DNA from: Bacteroidaceae bacterium | GTDB taxonomy: Bacteria > Bacteroidota > Bacteroidia > Bacteroidales > Bacteroidaceae | Direction of reading: 5' to 3' | DNA length: 7,189 nt | Assembly: GCA_017548225.1 (NCBI GenBank) | Contig: JAFYMV010000214.1 | Location: 1-7,189 of the forward strand | The notes under the pieces: model-generated | The model's input: the letters and a program-made list of their open reading frames with translations, nothing else | Database searches by the model: none | Told to the model about the DNA's origin: nothing | Program-made: the position numbers and the translations under genes | In this document: piece by piece, positions 5,860 to 7,189 of the stretch | Layout of the letters: the number at the start of each line of letters is the position of its first letter | Position numbering within the stretch: the stretch's first letter is position 1

Positions 5860-7189
5860 TTATCTCACAAAGTTCTCCACCTTGAGGTTGGTGATGCCAC
5901 TCTTGAAATTGCCCGCTTTCTGCAAGGGGAAGAAGAGGGTAGGCACATAGTCGAATGAGTTGGTGCTTGATACCCAACGCTTGGCGCGCTTGAGCTCGTC
6001 AACGAGCTTGCCATTGACAAAGAGGCGGGTGGCGGTGTTGGTGCACTCAATGCGGATGTCGGCATCCCATCCCTCTCTTACATAATAGTCAAAAGTGTTG
6101 AGGTAGCCATCGCGCACGAAAGCCATACGGCCATCAATGGGGCTGCTCAGATAGAACTCGGTGTCCTCATTAGAGAAGAGCAGTGTGCCGCGCTCCTCCT
6201 TGGCAGCATCGAGGTGGAACGATACGGTGTAGCCATAACTTGCCTCCTTGATGGGGTAGGTGGTGCCGGGTTTAACAGTCGCGAGCTCGTAAACTACGCT
6301 GTTGGGCTCACCCTTGATGCGACCCATCTCGTTCACGCCAGGAGCCTCGCTCAAGAGGTCGCGTTTCTGATTAAACTCCTCGAAGGGTACGGTCTTGTAG
6401 GTAGGGCTCCATGTTGAGGCTGCGATGACTTGCAAACCAGGATAGCAGCGGTGATGGATATCATCCACCGAGATGCCATTGCCCGCCACATCATTCCATA
6501 CAGCGTACATACCGCCAAGGATGGCAGGGTCGCAATCCTCAAACTTCTGGTTACCGATGACAGAGGGATTCCATGAATTATACAAGTAGGGCAGGTTGAG
6601 GTAGTCGTAGTAGTAGCCTGCTGCGGGCACGATGTATACCGAGCCGTCGGGGATGCTGATGAGCTGGTAGCCCTGCTCCTTCATGTCGGTGGGGTTAGCA
6701 TAGCCGTTATACCAGCAGTGCATGATGACATTCTCCGACTTTACGGGTGTCTCTCCCTGTGCATGAGTGAGCGCTCCCCATACGCAAGCTTGCTTGCCAA
6801 AACTCTCGATATGGCGGATGTAGTGGTCGGTGAAGGCGCGGAACTTCTCCACAGTCTCCTTCTCGGCATTAGAGTACTCGTCAGTGCCGATGTGTACCTG
6901 CTTGCCTACGAATACGGGGTCCTCGCCTTCGAGGTACTCGGTAAAGAGCGAGTCGAGGAATGTATATACATTGGGGTTGAAGAGGTCAAGATGGTCAACG
7001 CCATACTTCTCTGTGCCGAGCTCCTTGCGGAAGTGTGTGAAGGCGAGTGAGTGAGCGGGCACATCAATCTCGGGGATGATGTTTACGCCAATCTTGGCTG
7101 CATCTTTTTGGAACTGGCGGAACTCATCCTTGCCATAGAATCCGTCTTTGGCTGTAAGCTCGGGGAAGAGTTCGCTCTCCATGCGGAAA
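5860..7189 (-). CDS. GH20 beta-N-acetylhexosaminidase with C-terminal lectin-like module, C-terminal 442 residues, cut by right edge
   Basis: The frame is open to the right edge, with codons upstream of the ATG at 7182 reading into the window end, so that ATG is not the true start. GH20 landmarks in order are FPELTAKDGFY (about 7133-7167), PEIDVPAHS (7048-7074) and HIGTDEYS, whose adjacent D and E (codons 6877-6882) are the family's catalytic pair. Conserved tryptophans follow in CVWG, HCWYNG, AVWND and TWSP. The family uses substrate-assisted catalysis through the N-acetyl group to release GlcNAc, GalNAc or related units. About residues 300-440 from that ATG are beta-rich (SFHLDAA, RLFVNGKLVDEL, then the end), resembling a concanavalin/LamG-like domain. 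Any signal peptide lies outside the window. Alternatives within GH20 include a lacto-N-biosidase-like enzyme. It is separately transcribed and convergent with the ABC-F gene. Confidence 0.92.
   Translation of the reverse strand, partial: FRMESELFPELTAKDGFYGKDEFRQFQKDAAKIGVNIIPEIDVPAHSLAFTHFRKELGTEKYGVDHLDLFNPNVYTFLDSLFTEYLEGEDPVFVGKQVHIGTDEYSNAEKETVEKFRAFTDHYIRHIESFGKQACVWGALTHAQGETPVKSENVIMHCWYNGYANPTDMKEQGYQLISIPDGSVYIVPAAGYYYDYLNLPYLYNSWNPSVIGNQKFEDCDPAILGGMYAVWNDVAGNGISVDDIHHRCYPGLQVIAASTWSPTYKTVPFEEFNQKRDLLSEAPGVNEMGRIKGEPNSVVYELATVKPGTTYPIKEASYGYTVSFHLDAAKEERGTLLFSNEDTEFYLSSPIDGRMAFVRDGYLNTFDYYVREGWDADIRIECTNTATRLFVNGKLVDELKRAKRWVSSTNSFDYVPTLFFPLQKAGNFKSGITNLKVENFVR

Overview
The window looks like chromosomal DNA from a Bacteroidales bacterium of the Bacteroides/Prevotella kind. 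Three things point there. Several intergenic regions carry the Bacteroidetes -7 promoter box TAnnTTTG, two of them with a TTTG-like -33 box 20 nt upstream. The window contains a fused NfnA-NfnB oxidoreductase of the type common in that group. It also contains a GH20 hexosaminidase typical of gut Bacteroidales. The identification rests on reading motifs only; no database search was possible.

Layout, left to right. (1) Minus strand, 1286 down past the left edge: the N-terminal 428 residues of a fused flavin/iron-sulfur oxidoreductase (NfnA/SudB-like module joined to the start of an NfnB/GltD-like module). Its leader holds a -7 box and a perfect 16-bp palindrome. (2) Minus strand, 3502 to 1453: a tight two-gene operon of an AmpG-like muropeptide permease followed, after a single spacer base, by a MurU-like sugar-phosphate nucleotidyltransferase. 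(3) A 344-bp divergent intergenic region (3503-3846). It holds the two facing promoters, built from near-identical 29-bp modules, plus an extra module copy and several inverted repeats. (4) Plus strand, 3847-5778: an ABC-F ATPase with an almost leaderless predicted transcript. (5) A strong hairpin terminator at 5805-5841, shared by convergent genes. (6) Minus strand, 5860 to the right edge: the C-terminal 442 residues of a GH20 beta-N-acetylhexosaminidase with a C-terminal lectin-like module.

How the genes fit together: AmpG and the nucleotidyltransferase suggest a cell-wall recycling unit, with import of anhydro-muropeptides and then activation of a recovered sugar phosphate, although the kinase expected between these steps is not in view. 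The GH20 enzyme could feed N-acetylhexosamines into the same pool, but it is a separate transcription unit and may instead act on host or dietary glycans. The Nfn-like enzyme (NADPH/NADH/ferredoxin balance) and the ABC-F protein (ribosome-associated) are housekeeping functions with no evident link to recycling. I found no phage, transposase, CRISPR, tRNA or rRNA, and no clear sign of an undescribed multi-gene system. The least ordinary part is the repeat-built divergent promoter region.
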